This document shows, piece by piece, positions 36,111 through 45,188 of a stretch of 64,000 nucleotides of DNA (positions are counted from its first letter, which is position 1; every line of letters begins with the position of its first letter). The translations under genes and the position numbers were made by a program. The DNA is from Agromyces cerinus subsp. cerinus (GTDB taxonomy: Bacteria > Actinomycetota > Actinomycetes > Actinomycetales > Microbacteriaceae): assembly GCF_900142065.1 (NCBI RefSeq), contig NZ_FSRJ01000001.1, forward strand, positions 248,001 to 312,000. Reading direction: 5' to 3'. The notes under the pieces were generated by a model. It searched no databases. It saw only the letters and a program-made list of their open reading frames with translations, and was not told the origin of the DNA.

Positions 36111-36194
36111 AATCGTCTATCCTGCCATGTAGCCAAACGTTGCCCCTGCCCATGCTGTCTCTCCGCAGATCCGCGGAGCTTGGAGGATTCGGAG

Positions 36195-38048
36195 TTGTCC
36201 TCATACGCAACGGCGCCGTCGAGGCGGACTCTCGCGGTGGCGGTGGTCGTCGCGGTCCTCGTCCTCACTGCGCTCGCGGTGTCGCTCGGGGCCCCGTTCT
36301 GGCTCGCAATCGTGGTCTGCACAGCCGCCTGGGTGTTCGCCCTCGCACCGAACAGCGGACTTCCCGTGGCGGCAGCGGCAGGAGCGCTTGCGAGTCTCGG
36401 CGCCGTGCTCGCCGCCTTGGTGGTGAGCTGGCTGCTTCCCGTGGTTCCCGCCCTCGTCACCTTGGTGATCGCCCAGGCGCTGGCAGGCGCCCTCCCGCTC
36501 CTCTCTCGACGTACCCCGCGCGCTGGATTCGCGTGGAAGCGGGAACTCTCGGGCATGGCGGTGGCGGCGACCGGCGCGTTCGTCTGGCTCGCCGTTCTCC
36601 TGGTCGCGAACCTCACCGGTGGCAGCGGGATGTCGTGGGCGCTGGCGGGCGACGCCGCGAACGTCACATTGTTCGCTCGCGCGCTCATCGACGCCAACGG
36701 CGTGGCGCTGAGCGTCGGGAGCGACCCGGTGCCGCTGACCGCGGCGCTCGTCTCATCGTTCATCCTCCCGGGACGGACCCTCGCCGCACCCACGGCGGCA
36801 GGCGACATCTCGGGCCTGGTCCAGATGTGGTCGTTCACCATCGCGGCGTGCGCCGTCGCGAGCGGCCTGCTCGTGCGCCAGTTGCAGCGGGCGGACACCC
36901 CGCTCGGTCGCGTCGGGGCGGCTCTGGTGTCTTTGCTGCCGTTGTCGTGGTTCGCTCTCGCGCCGTCGGTCGAGCGGGGCTTCATCAATGTGCATCTCAT
37001 CCTGCTCCTGCTGTTGTGTTGCGCGATTCTCGTGCTCGGTTCGGGCAGGAATCCGGTGCTCTCCGCGATCGGTCTCGCGCTCGGGGCGACGCTCGTGCTC
37101 GCCACCTGGAGCCCGCTCGTCCTGATCCCCGGCCTGATGCTGCTTCTGGTGCTCGTTCGAGAGCGCAGAATCCTGCTCGGCTCGGGCCGGCTGCGTGTCG
37201 TCGCGGTCTGCGGCTCGCTCGCGGTCATGCTGGGATTCGCCATTGTTCTCCCGTTGCGCAGTCTGCTTTCCTTCGGCTCGGTCCTCGCCGACGCGTCGGG
37301 CGGGTCGTTCACGTTCGAGCACTGGCTGTTCATCGCCATCGCAGTGTGCTGGAGCGCAGCCGCCGTGGCTCACGGGGTGCTCGCGGGTTGGCGCGCCGTG
37401 TGGTCGCTCGCTCCAGTGCCGATCGGCGGTGCGATCGGTCTGGCCGCCCTCATGTGGCTCCGGCGGGACGCCGAGACGTTCTGGGGCTATTACACGTTGA
37501 AGATCCTGTGGTTGGTCGCCGTCATCCTCCTGATCACGGCGATCGCGCTGGCCCTGACAGCTTCGGTACGGCTGCTCCCGTTCCTCCTCGTGGCGTCCGG
37601 GGCGGTCGCGGTCACGGTCCTCAGTAGGGCTGCGTGGGTTCCAGGGGCCGACGTCTATTCGGAACAGGCGGATTCGCCGCTGGTGCGCATCGCCACCGGA
37701 ACGTATTCAGGCGCCGGAGGCGACGAGCTGGCACAGCACATCATGAAGTACGCGGACGCCGACCCGCTCGTGCTTCCGTGGAAGACCGGCCACCCCGACG
37801 AAGCCCGCACGATCTTCTGGGCGATCCAGCTCGCATCGCCGGGGGCGACCGACTACGACCTTCGGATCTTCGCGTACCAGCGCGACCTCGATTCCGTCGA
37901 CGATCTCTGCCGTATCCGGGAACTCATGCACCCCCCGGTCACGGTGGTCACCGCCGATGAGGCGATCCGGGATGCCGCCGTCGCGACGTGCCCCGATGCG
38001 GGCGAGGTCGTGCTCGAGGGGCCCGGCGGCTCGGGCGCCGGGCGATAG
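36195..38048 (+). CDS. Large multi-pass membrane protein, GT-C-like candidate
   Basis: 617 residues with about 13 hydrophobic helices up to residue 495 and a soluble C-terminal domain of about 120 residues (ARTIFWAIQLASPGATDYDL, DDLCRIRELMHPP). A first loop after helix 4 contains LAGDAANVTLFARALIDANG, reminiscent of the acidic first loop of GT-C glycosyltransferases. TTG 36195 is chosen because GGAGG lies eight bases upstream; TTG 36180 has its GGAG only one base away. The layout is like the membrane protein at 30827, and both may be glycan-processing enzymes. No family assignment is certain. Confidence 0.68.
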   Translation: MSSYATAPSRRTLAVAVVVAVLVLTALAVSLGAPFWLAIVVCTAAWVFALAPNSGLPVAAAAGALASLGAVLAALVVSWLLPVVPALVTLVIAQALAGALPLLSRRTPRAGFAWKRELSGMAVAATGAFVWLAVLLVANLTGGSGMSWALAGDAANVTLFARALIDANGVALSVGSDPVPLTAALVSSFILPGRTLAAPTAAGDISGLVQMWSFTIAACAVASGLLVRQLQRADTPLGRVGAALVSLLPLSWFALAPSVERGFINVHLILLLLLCCAILVLGSGRNPVLSAIGLALGATLVLATWSPLVLIPGLMLLLVLVRERRILLGSGRLRVVAVCGSLAVMLGFAIVLPLRSLLSFGSVLADASGGSFTFEHWLFIAIAVCWSAAAVAHGVLAGWRAVWSLAPVPIGGAIGLAALMWLRRDAETFWGYYTLKILWLVAVILLITAIALALTASVRLLPFLLVASGAVAVTVLSRAAWVPGADVYSEQADSPLVRIATGTYSGAGGDELAQHIMKYADADPLVLPWKTGHPDEARTIFWAIQLASPGATDYDLRIFAYQRDLDSVDDLCRIRELMHPPVTVVTADEAIRDAAVATCPDAGEVVLEGPGGSGAGR

Positions 38049-38156
38049 GCTTGCCGAACTGCGGGCGGTGCCCCGGGCGGGAGGATCCCCGCCTGCATCG
38101 CGCACGACCCGCGCATCAGTCATCCGAACCGTTCGAGGGGTCCACAGTGCATCACG

Positions 38157-39398
38157 ATGACGTCTCCGACTGAGGGGCGCTCGCGCGGGCTCGTCTACAT
38201 CCTGGCGGCCACCGCGATCGCGGGCGGGTTCGGCTACCTCATCCAACTCGCGGCGCCGGCGTTCCTCGGCGACGCCGAGACGTACCTCGCGTTCACGGTG
38301 TTCTGGTCGACGCTCTATCTCTTCATCGCGGCGGTCGGAGGTGTGCAGCAGGAGGTGACTCGTGCGACGCAGCCCACCGACGTGCCGCCGCAGAGTACGA
38401 CGCTCCGTGACTTCACCCTCCTCGCCTCGGCTGCCCTGGTCGTGGTCGCGATCGTCGTCGGGCTGCTCCTGAGCCAAGTGGCCTTCGCCGCCGCGCCCGT
38501 TGCGATGACGGTCTCCTTCGCCATCGGGCTGATCGGATACCTCCTCACCGCGTCACTGGCCGGAGTCTTCTACGGGCTGTCTCTGTGGCGTCCCATCGCC
38601 ATCCTCACCGTCGTCGACGCGACGTTGCGCGGGGTGGCCGTCGGGCTGGGGTTGCTGTTCGGGGCTGAGCCGGGCCTGCTCGCCTTCCTCGTCGCAGCGC
38701 CCTTCGGCCTCGCCTTCGCCATCGTCTGGATCGGCTATCGCGCGGCAGTGGTCGGCCGGTTCCGCCTCGACGTGCCGGCCCGTCGCCTGAGCCTGAACAC
38801 CCTCGGAACGGTCACCGCCGCCGCTGCGACCGGAATCATGGTGACCGGACTGCCGCTGCTCCTGCGCTCGCTGATCCCGACGTTCCCCGCCGAGACGCTC
38901 GCGGGACTCGTGCTGGTGATCACGGTCACCCGAGCGCCGCTGATCATCCCGCTCATGGCGCTGCAGAGCTTCCTCATCGTCGACTTCCGTGATGCAGGGC
39001 GACGAGTGTGGCCTCGGTTGGTCCGATACGGCGCTCTCACCGCGCTGGTCACCGCCGTGCTCGCCGTCGGCGCCTGGCTGTGGGGGCCGTGGGTCGTCGA
39101 CATCCTCTCCGGGGGGCGGTACGACGTCGATCCGGGCGTCGCTGCTGCCGTGATGGCGAGCGCCGGCCTCGTGGCGCTCCTCTGCCTGACCGGCCCTGCG
39201 CTCCTGAGCGAGGGGCGACACGTGCCGTATCTGGCCGGATGGGTCGCAGCGGCATCCGTCACGGTCGGTGCGTTGCTCGTGCCGATCGACCCGGTGGCCC
39301 GGACGATCATCGCCCTGATCGCCGCGCCGATCGTCGGTCTCGTGATCCATTCGCTCGGCGTCAGGCCGCGTGAAGTCGTCTCGCATCCAGTCAGCTAG
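38157..39398 (+). CDS. Wzx-like polysaccharide flippase / MOP-superfamily membrane protein
   Basis: 413 residues with about 12 hydrophobic helices and short loops. The start ([41 protein letters not shown]) looks like the beginning of MOP/Wzx transporters, and [22 protein letters not shown] resembles the middle of that fold. The likely role is moving lipid-linked glycan units across the membrane. It precedes gmd, with a 55-base gap. Sequence identity in this superfamily is low, so the assignment rests on topology and context. Confidence 0.7.
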   Translation: MTSPTEGRSRGLVYILAATAIAGGFGYLIQLAAPAFLGDAETYLAFTVFWSTLYLFIAAVGGVQQEVTRATQPTDVPPQSTTLRDFTLLASAALVVVAIVVGLLLSQVAFAAAPVAMTVSFAIGLIGYLLTASLAGVFYGLSLWRPIAILTVVDATLRGVAVGLGLLFGAEPGLLAFLVAAPFGLAFAIVWIGYRAAVVGRFRLDVPARRLSLNTLGTVTAAAATGIMVTGLPLLLRSLIPTFPAETLAGLVLVITVTRAPLIIPLMALQSFLIVDFRDAGRRVWPRLVRYGALTALVTAVLAVGAWLWGPWVVDILSGGRYDVDPGVAAAVMASAGLVALLCLTGPALLSEGRHVPYLAGWVAAASVTVGALLVPIDPVARTIIALIAAPIVGLVIHSLGVRPREVVSHPVS

Positions 39399-39401
39399 AC
39401 T
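39396..39401 (+). promoter_or_regulatory. Possible -10 element (TAGACT) for the gmd operon
   Basis: TAGACT overlaps the flippase stop codon and would give a leader of about 45 bases to gmd. A weak TGAAGT box lies 19 bases upstream. Confidence 0.3.
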
Positions 39402-39453
39402 CAGACGATGCCCGCGGGCACCTCGCTTTGCTCTACGTCCAGGAGACTTTCAC

Positions 39454-40482
39454 ATGACCACTCCCGCCCCGATCAAGCGCGCGCTCATCACCGGTATCAC
39501 CGGTCAGGACGGCAGCTACCTCGCTGAACTCCTCCTCTCGAAGGGGTACGAGGTCCACGGACTCATCCGTCGCTCGTCGTCGTTCAACACCGCGCGGATC
39601 GATCACATCTACCAGCCTGCGCAGGCCGACGACCACCGTCTGTTCCTGCACTTCGCAGACCTCTCCGACGGCTCGCGCCTCGTGACCCTCCTCAACGAGA
39701 TCCAGCCGCACGAGGTCTACAACCTCGCTGCGCAGTCGCACGTGCGCGTCTCGTTCGACGAGCCGGAGTACACCGGAGACGTCACGGGCCTCGGCACCAT
39801 CCGCCTCCTCGAGGCCATCCGCGCAGCGCACATCGACTGCCGCTTCTACCAGGCGTCGAGTTCCGAGATGTTCGGTGCCACGCCGCCGCCGCAGAACGAG
39901 GAGACCCCGTTCTACCCGCGCTCGCCCTACGGCGTCGCGAAGGTGTACTCCTACTGGATCACGCGCAACTACCGCGAGGCATACGGACTGTTCGCGGTGA
40001 ACGGCATCCTCTTCAACCACGAGTCGCCGCGCCGTGGTGGCACGTTCGTGACGCGGAAGATCACGCGCGCCGTCGCCCGTATCAAGGCCGGTCTCCAGTC
40101 CGAGCTCTACCTCGGAAACCTCGACGCCGTTCGCGACTGGGGCTACGCGCCGGAGTACGTCGAGGGCATGTGGCGGATGCTGCAGCACGACGAGCCCACC
40201 GACTACGTCCTGGCGACGAACACCGCCTACACGGTGCGCGACTTCCTGCAGTTCTCGTTCGAGCACGCGGGCCTCGACTGGGAGAAGTACGTCCGATTCG
40301 ACGACCGTTACCTGCGCCCGACCGAGGTCGACGCGCTCGTCGGCGACTTCGGCCGCGCCCAGAGCCTGCTCGGCTGGGAGCCGAAGGTGCTCACCCCTCG
40401 TCTCGCTCAGATCATGGTCGACGCCGATGTGGCGGCACTCGACGTCGAGGGTCGCCACTACGTCGACCAGGTGCAGAGCTGA
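39454..40482 (+). CDS. gmd: GDP-mannose 4,6-dehydratase
   Basis: 342 residues. NADP-binding [15 protein letters not shown] near residue 12, [18 protein letters not shown] near 36, the characteristic [14 protein letters not shown] near 96, [16 protein letters not shown] near 133 with the catalytic residues, [12 protein letters not shown] near 154 (YxxxK) and [19 protein letters not shown] near 186. It makes GDP-4-keto-6-deoxy-D-mannose, the shared precursor for GDP-fucose, GDP-rhamnose and GDP-3,6-dideoxyhexoses. An AGGAGA site precedes the ATG. It leads an operon with the Fcl/ColC-like and ColD-like genes. Confidence 0.95.
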   Translation: MTTPAPIKRALITGITGQDGSYLAELLLSKGYEVHGLIRRSSSFNTARIDHIYQPAQADDHRLFLHFADLSDGSRLVTLLNEIQPHEVYNLAAQSHVRVSFDEPEYTGDVTGLGTIRLLEAIRAAHIDCRFYQASSSEMFGATPPPQNEETPFYPRSPYGVAKVYSYWITRNYREAYGLFAVNGILFNHESPRRGGTFVTRKITRAVARIKAGLQSELYLGNLDAVRDWGYAPEYVEGMWRMLQHDEPTDYVLATNTAYTVRDFLQFSFEHAGLDWEKYVRFDDRYLRPTEVDALVGDFGRAQSLLGWEPKVLTPRLAQIMVDADVAALDVEGRHYVDQVQS

Positions 40483-40488
40483 CGCCGC

Positions 40489-41427
40489 GTGCGCGTTCTG
40501 CTCACGGGCGGGGGAGGGATGCTCGCGACGAGCATCGCCGACGCGTGGTCGACGCAGCGTCCCGATGACGAGTTGGTCGTCGTGTCCCGCCGAGACGTCG
40601 ATCTCACGGACGCGGCGGCAACCCGGCGCGTGATCGGCGACGCTCGCCCCGAGCTCGTCATCCACACCGCGGCATCCGTCGGTGGGATCGCCGACAAGAC
40701 TGCCCGCCCGCTGCCGTACCTGCTGAACAACGTCATCATCGACGCCTCGGTGATCGAGGCGGTCGTCGCGGCCGACGTCCCCCGCTACCTGTACACGGCG
40801 AGTGCCGCAGCGTATCCGGCGGACGCCGTCAACCCGATCTCCGAGTCGGCGCTGTTCGGGGGTCCGCTGGAGCAGGCGAACGAAGGCTACGGTCTCGCGA
40901 AGCTCACCGGGATCACCGCCGTCCGGTACGCCGCGCGGCAGACCGGGCGCGCCTATCGCTCGATCCTTCCGTCGAACCTGTACGGGCCGGGCGATTCGTT
41001 CGACCCCACGCGCTCGCACCTGATCGCGTCGACGCTGCTCAAGACGCATGCGGCCCGTGAAGCGGGCAGCGATCACGTCGAGGTGTGGGGCGACGGCACG
41101 GCCCGACGCGAGTTCACCTTCGCTCCCGACATCGCACGCTGGATCGCGGCGAGCATCGACTCCATCGCGGAGTGGCCCGACATCATGAACGTCGGCGCCG
41201 GCACCGATCACAGCATCCGCGAGTACTACGAGCTCGCCGCTGACGTCGTCGGGTTCGGGGGCGAGCTGAAGTTCGACCCCGAGAAGCCGAGCGGGGTGCC
41301 GCGACGACTCATCGACTCGAGCCGCGCGCGCGCCCACGGATGGGCCCCCCAGACCGCGATCCGCGACGGAATGGCCGAGTGCTACCGCGCCTTCCTCACC
41401 CGTTCCCCGATTGGAGATCCTCGATGA
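40489..41427 (+). CDS. GDP-L-fucose synthase / GDP-L-colitose synthase-like epimerase-reductase
   Basis: 312 residues of the Fcl/WcaG family: LLTGGGGMLATSIADAW at the start, HTAASVGGIADK near 59, TASAAAYP near 103 (Ser105), EGYGLAKLTG near 132 (Tyr134, Lys138), SNLYGPGDSFDPTRSHLI near 164 and GDGTARREFTFAPDIA near 202. Fcl enzymes epimerise C3 and C5 and reduce C4 of GDP-4-keto-6-deoxymannose. ColC proteins belong to the same family but work on the 3-deoxy intermediate. Because a ColD-type gene follows with an ATGA overlap, a ColC role, or a reductase making another 3,6-dideoxyhexose, is as likely as fucose synthesis. Confidence 0.85.
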   Translation: MRVLLTGGGGMLATSIADAWSTQRPDDELVVVSRRDVDLTDAAATRRVIGDARPELVIHTAASVGGIADKTARPLPYLLNNVIIDASVIEAVVAADVPRYLYTASAAAYPADAVNPISESALFGGPLEQANEGYGLAKLTGITAVRYAARQTGRAYRSILPSNLYGPGDSFDPTRSHLIASTLLKTHAAREAGSDHVEVWGDGTARREFTFAPDIARWIAASIDSIAEWPDIMNVGAGTDHSIREYYELAADVVGFGGELKFDPEKPSGVPRRLIDSSRARAHGWAPQTAIRDGMAECYRAFLTRSPIGDPR

Positions 41428-42608
41428 CCCCGACGCCCGCCTACCCGCTTGCGACGACGACCTGGGACGACGGGGAGTACGCCGCGCTCCAGCGCGTCAT
41501 CGAGAGCGGTCGATTCACGATGGGCCCGCTGGTCAAGCAGTTCGAGGCCGAGTTCGCCGCCCACTTCGGTGCGAAGTTCGGCGTCATGGTCAACTCCGGG
41601 AGCTCGGCCAACCTCATCGCGATCGCAGCCGCGGTGCTCGACCCGAGGATCGACCTGCAGCGTGGTGACGAGGTGCTCGTCCCCGCGGTGTCCTGGCCCA
41701 CGACCTACTATCCGCTGTCCCAGTACGGGCTCCGTCCGAAGTTCGTCGACATCGACCTCGACACGCTGAACATCGACCTCGACCTCCTCGAAGCGTCCAT
41801 CGGCCCGCGCACCAAGGGCATCTTCGCCGTCAACCTGCTCGGCAACCCGAACGACTTCACTCGCCTGCGGAGCATCGCCGACACGCATGGACTCGTCCTC
41901 CTCGAGGACAACTGCGAGTCGCTCGGCGCCGTGTCCGACGGCATCAACGCGGGCACCGCGGGCCTCGCAGGCACGTTCAGCTCCTTCTTCTCGCACCACA
42001 TCTCGACGATGGAGGGCGGCGTCATCGTGACCGACGACGAGCAGCTCTACCAGGAGATGATCTCGTTGCGTTCGCACGGCTGGACTCGCGACCTTCCGGT
42101 CGAGAACCACGTGCACGACAAGACGGGCAATGCGTGGGACGACCTGTTCCGCTTCGTACTGCCCGGCTACAACGTGCGCCCGCTCGAGATGTCGGGCGCG
42201 CTGGGCCTCGAGCAGTTGAAGAAGGTTCCGGCACTCGTCGAGGGGCGTCGTGAGAACGCGGCGTACTTCGCCGAACGGTTCGCGGGCATCGAAGAGGTGC
42301 GCACGCAGCGCGAGACCGGGCAGAGCAGCTGGTTCGGCTTCTCGATGGTGCTCGAGGGCGGGCTGGCCGGTCGCCGGGCCGAGGTCGTCCGGGCATTCGA
42401 GCAGGCCGGAATCGAATCACGTCCGATCGTCGCGGGCAACTTCGCACGGAACCCCGTGGTCGCCCACCTCGACGCGGTGATCCCCGACGCTCTGCCGGCC
42501 GCCGACAAGGTCGACGTCGATGGGCTGTTCGTGGGCAACCACCACTACCCTGTTCGCGAAGGCATCGACCTCGTGGCCGAGACGATCGAGCGCGTCGCGG
42601 TCAGCTGA
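41424..42608 (+). CDS. PLP-dependent GDP-4-keto-6-deoxymannose 3-dehydratase, ColD-like
   Basis: 394 residues of the DegT/DnrJ/EryC1/StrS fold. NSGSSANLIA near 57 binds the cofactor phosphate, LEDNCESLGA near 160 has the pyridine-nitrogen aspartate and SFFSHHISTMEGG near 187-199 is the key region. Where sugar aminotransferases have the Schiff-base lysine, this protein has His191. A histidine at that position (His188 in E. coli ColD) is known to turn the fold into a 3-dehydratase that uses glutamate and removes the C3 hydroxyl. With gmd and an Fcl/ColC-like gene directly upstream, the expected product is GDP-4-keto-3,6-dideoxymannose. RfbH-type enzymes acting on CDP-sugars also carry histidine, but no CDP-glucose genes are present here. 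Confidence 0.85.
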   Translation: MTPTPAYPLATTTWDDGEYAALQRVIESGRFTMGPLVKQFEAEFAAHFGAKFGVMVNSGSSANLIAIAAAVLDPRIDLQRGDEVLVPAVSWPTTYYPLSQYGLRPKFVDIDLDTLNIDLDLLEASIGPRTKGIFAVNLLGNPNDFTRLRSIADTHGLVLLEDNCESLGAVSDGINAGTAGLAGTFSSFFSHHISTMEGGVIVTDDEQLYQEMISLRSHGWTRDLPVENHVHDKTGNAWDDLFRFVLPGYNVRPLEMSGALGLEQLKKVPALVEGRRENAAYFAERFAGIEEVRTQRETGQSSWFGFSMVLEGGLAGRRAEVVRAFEQAGIESRPIVAGNFARNPVVAHLDAVIPDALPAADKVDVDGLFVGNHHYPVREGIDLVAETIERVAVS

Positions 42609-42619
42609 GTCATCGAGTA

Positions 42620-42662
42620 CGGAAACGGCCATCTCACGAGGACTGAGATGGCCGTTTCCGTT
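42620..42662. terminator. Perfect 18-bp terminator hairpin after colD-like gene
   Basis: ACGGAAACGGCCATCTCA pairs exactly with TGAGATGGCCGTTTCCGT across a seven-base loop, followed by TTCGT. It is the strongest terminator in the window and lies between convergent genes. Confidence 0.85.
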
Positions 42663-42691
42663 TCGTCACGTGGTGGCGTTCGCCACCCGGG

Positions 42692-43798
42692 TCAACGCCG
42701 TTGGCCGGCCGCCAGCGCCTTCTCGAAGCTCTCGAGCGTGCCGCGAGCGGTGCGCTCCCAGGAGAACATCCGCGCGCGCTCTCGACCGCGTTCGGAAAGC
42801 CCTGCGAGCAGGTCTGGGCGAGTGGCCGCGGTGCGCATCGCCGCGGCGATGGAGTCGAGGTCGGTCGGATCGATGAAGAGCGCGGCATCGCCCACGACTT
42901 CACGATAGACGGGGATGTCGCTGATCATGACGGGCAGCCCCGCCATCATGGCTTCGAGCGCAGGCAGCGAGAATCCGTCCGCGAAGGAGGGCATCGCGAG
43001 GATGGTGGCCCGGGAGTAGAGGTCCCGCATCTCGTCGTCGTCGACCCATGACTTGAGTTCCACCCAGTCCTGCATGCCGGTCTCGTCGACGACCGCCTTC
43101 AGCGGATCGTCGCCGTGGCTGCCGGTGACGACGAGATGCGGGCGCTCCTCGACCGGAATCAGCGGCAATGCGCGGATCAGCGACGGCCAGTTCTTGTGCG
43201 GGCGGCGGTTGCCCGTCGCGAGCACCATCGGATGAGGCTGCGAGGCGAGACTGCGGTCGGCACCGGGTACCTTGGTGCCCGCGAGGGGGACGAGGTCGAC
43301 TCGATCTTCGGGGACACCCAGATACCGGAAGATCGCCTGGCGCGACTCCTCGCTGATCGTGAGGATGCGAGCCGCGTTCCGCGACGCGACCTTCTCCATC
43401 CATTTGACCGGTTCGGTGTACAGCGGCGTCGACATGTACTCGGGGTGGCTCCAGTAGAGCATGTCGTGCATCGTCATGACCGTCGGCACCGTCGTCTTCA
43501 TCGGCCCGAGCGTGGCCGGGCAGTGCACGAGGTCGACCTGATGGGCGCGCGCGGCCCGCGACACCTCGAACAGCTCACCACGGGCCCACGCGAAGCGATT
43601 TTCGCCGCTGATACCCGAGTCCACCGTCTCGCCGGGGAACCAGGACCGATCGAGCTGATAGCCCTCGCGGCTCATGAAGCCGATGAACTCCCACTCCGGC
43701 GCGATCAGGGGGAGCTGACGGTACAGCTCCCGGGCATAGATCTCCATGCCCCCTTTGGTGCCTGTGTAGGACAGAAGATCGACGAGGACGCGAGGCAT
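42692..43798 (-). CDS. Glycosyltransferase family 4 (mannosyltransferase-like)
   Basis: 368 residues, GT-B fold. It opens VLVDLLSYTGTKGGMEIYARELYRQLP, then VDLVHCPATLGP near 90, TVMTMHDMLYWSHPEYM near 108, LATGNRRPHKNWPSLIRALP near 193 and MPSFADGFSLPALEAMMAGLPVMISDIPVYREV near 271 with the Glu-rich sugar-nucleotide site. The PHKN and F-SLPALEAM blocks resemble WbdA/MtfB-type mannosyltransferases that use GDP-sugars, which would suit the nearby GDP-sugar genes. The ATG at 43798 is chosen because the family start MPRVLVDLLSY follows; the open frame continues upstream without similarity. Confidence 0.86.
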   Translation of the reverse strand: MPRVLVDLLSYTGTKGGMEIYARELYRQLPLIAPEWEFIGFMSREGYQLDRSWFPGETVDSGISGENRFAWARGELFEVSRAARAHQVDLVHCPATLGPMKTTVPTVMTMHDMLYWSHPEYMSTPLYTEPVKWMEKVASRNAARILTISEESRQAIFRYLGVPEDRVDLVPLAGTKVPGADRSLASQPHPMVLATGNRRPHKNWPSLIRALPLIPVEERPHLVVTGSHGDDPLKAVVDETGMQDWVELKSWVDDDEMRDLYSRATILAMPSFADGFSLPALEAMMAGLPVMISDIPVYREVVGDAALFIDPTDLDSIAAAMRTAATRPDLLAGLSERGRERARMFSWERTARGTLESFEKALAAGQRR

Positions 43799-43948
43799 AG
43801 TGAGCCAACCTATCACGCGGCTCGTCTGTCGAGGATCGTGCGCGACCACTCCGGCGGAGGGGTGGGCCGGCCATCCGGAGAATCGGGTGCAGGTCGTCGT
43901 CGCACAGCCGCTGTGCCGTGCTTGCCGGGGGTCGATCGGACCTCCGGC

Positions 43949-43954
43949 TAGAAT
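43949..43954 (+). promoter_or_regulatory. -10 element (TAGAAT) upstream of the rhamnose 4-epimerase gene
   Basis: TAGAAT is close to consensus and gives a leader of about 90 bases to the ATG at 44049. A TTGCCG lies 21 bases upstream, longer than ideal. The rest of the 250-base divergent gap shows no gene. Confidence 0.4.
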
Positions 43955-44048
43955 GTCGGGAGTCCATCCCACTTCCTCGTGCCGCAGTGTCGAGCGCGTG
44001 GACGGATGGTCCGTCCACCCGATCCCGAGTCTCCGGAGCACCGACAGC

Positions 44049-45188
44049 ATGCAAGGCAACGTTCTGATCACCGGCGGCGCCGGATTCATCGGCAGTCGCC
44101 TCGGTCGGCGGTTCGCCGACGAGGGGTATCGCGTCACGGTGCTCGACAGCCTGATCCCGCAGGTGCACGGCGAAGACCCGGAGACGACGTCGCCCCTGCT
44201 GGCGACGGTCCGCGAGTTCGCGACCGTCATCAAGGGAACCGTGACCTCCGCCGCTGACATCGCGGCTGCCGTGGAGGGTCAGAACATCATCGTCCACCTC
44301 GCCGCCGAGACCGGCACCGGGCAGTCGATGTACGAGATCGATCGATATGTCGAGGCGAACGTCGGAGGCACGGCGAAGCTGCTCGATGCGCTTGCGAACG
44401 GCGAGCACCAGGTGGAACGCATCGTCGTGGCGTCGTCACGATCGATCTACGGCGAAGGCGCGTACCGCACTCCGGCGGGCGACCTCGTCTACCCGCCGCA
44501 TCGTGATGACGCAGCGATGGCCGCCGGTGATTTCGCGGTGCATCAGCCCGGCGTCGAGGGGCCGCTCGAGTTGGTGGCGACCAGCGAGACCGCGACGATC
44601 CATCCGTCATCCGTGTACGGGATCACCAAGCACGTACAGGAGTCGCTGGTGATGACCGTCGCTCCGACGATCGGCGTCGAACCGGTGGCGTTGCGCTACC
44701 AGAACGTCTATGGACCGGGCCAGTCGTTGAAGAACCCGTATACGGGCATCCTCTCGATCTTCTCGACGCTCATTCGGCAGGGCAAGCCGATCAACATCTT
44801 CGAAGACGGTCTCGAGAGCCGCGACTTCGTGTACATCGACGATGTCGTGAACGCCACCTACCTGGCCGCCACCGTGCCCGGTGCCGCATCCCAGATCATC
44901 AACGTCGGCAGCGGCGTGGCGACGACGGTCTCCGACGTGGTTGCCGCGCTCTTCAGCGCATTCGGCCGCGAGGTCCCGACCACGGTGTCGGGCAACTACC
45001 GCCTCGGCGACATCCGGCACAACTTCGCCGACACGAGCCGTGCGGCCGAGATGCTCGGCGTCTCGGCGACCGTCGACTTCGACGAGGGCGTGCGGCGGTT
45101 CGTGGACTGGGTGCTCACGGAGCCGGTCGAGGGCGACAACTATCAGAAGTCGCTCGACGAGATGGCCTCGAGGAACCTGCTGAAGTGA
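44049..45188 (+). CDS. NAD-dependent epimerase, dTDP-L-rhamnose 4-epimerase-like
   Basis: 379 residues, extended [22 protein letters not shown] at the start, LIPQVHGEDPE near 36, HLAAETGTGQSMYEIDRYVEANVGGT near 83, VVASSRSIYGEGAYR near 125 with the catalytic Ser-Ser, PSSVYGITKHVQE near 183 (YxxxK) and LRYQNVYGPGQSLKNPYTGILSIF near 214. The PQVHG and GTGQSMYEI blocks and the long insert after the catalytic serine are typical of dTDP-L-rhamnose 4-epimerases, which give dTDP-6-deoxy-L-talose. dTDP-rhamnose is available from the rml operon. The substrate is inferred from family resemblance and context. Confidence 0.8.
   Translation: MQGNVLITGGAGFIGSRLGRRFADEGYRVTVLDSLIPQVHGEDPETTSPLLATVREFATVIKGTVTSAADIAAAVEGQNIIVHLAAETGTGQSMYEIDRYVEANVGGTAKLLDALANGEHQVERIVVASSRSIYGEGAYRTPAGDLVYPPHRDDAAMAAGDFAVHQPGVEGPLELVATSETATIHPSSVYGITKHVQESLVMTVAPTIGVEPVALRYQNVYGPGQSLKNPYTGILSIFSTLIRQGKPINIFEDGLESRDFVYIDDVVNATYLAATVPGAASQIINVGSGVATTVSDVVAALFSAFGREVPTTVSGNYRLGDIRHNFADTSRAAEMLGVSATVDFDEGVRRFVDWVLTEPVEGDNYQKSLDEMASRNLLK

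Noticed and set aside
41424-42608. GDP-perosamine synthase or another sugar aminotransferase
   Set aside because: The PLP lysine position is histidine (SFFSHHIST), which is incompatible with the normal aminotransferase mechanism.
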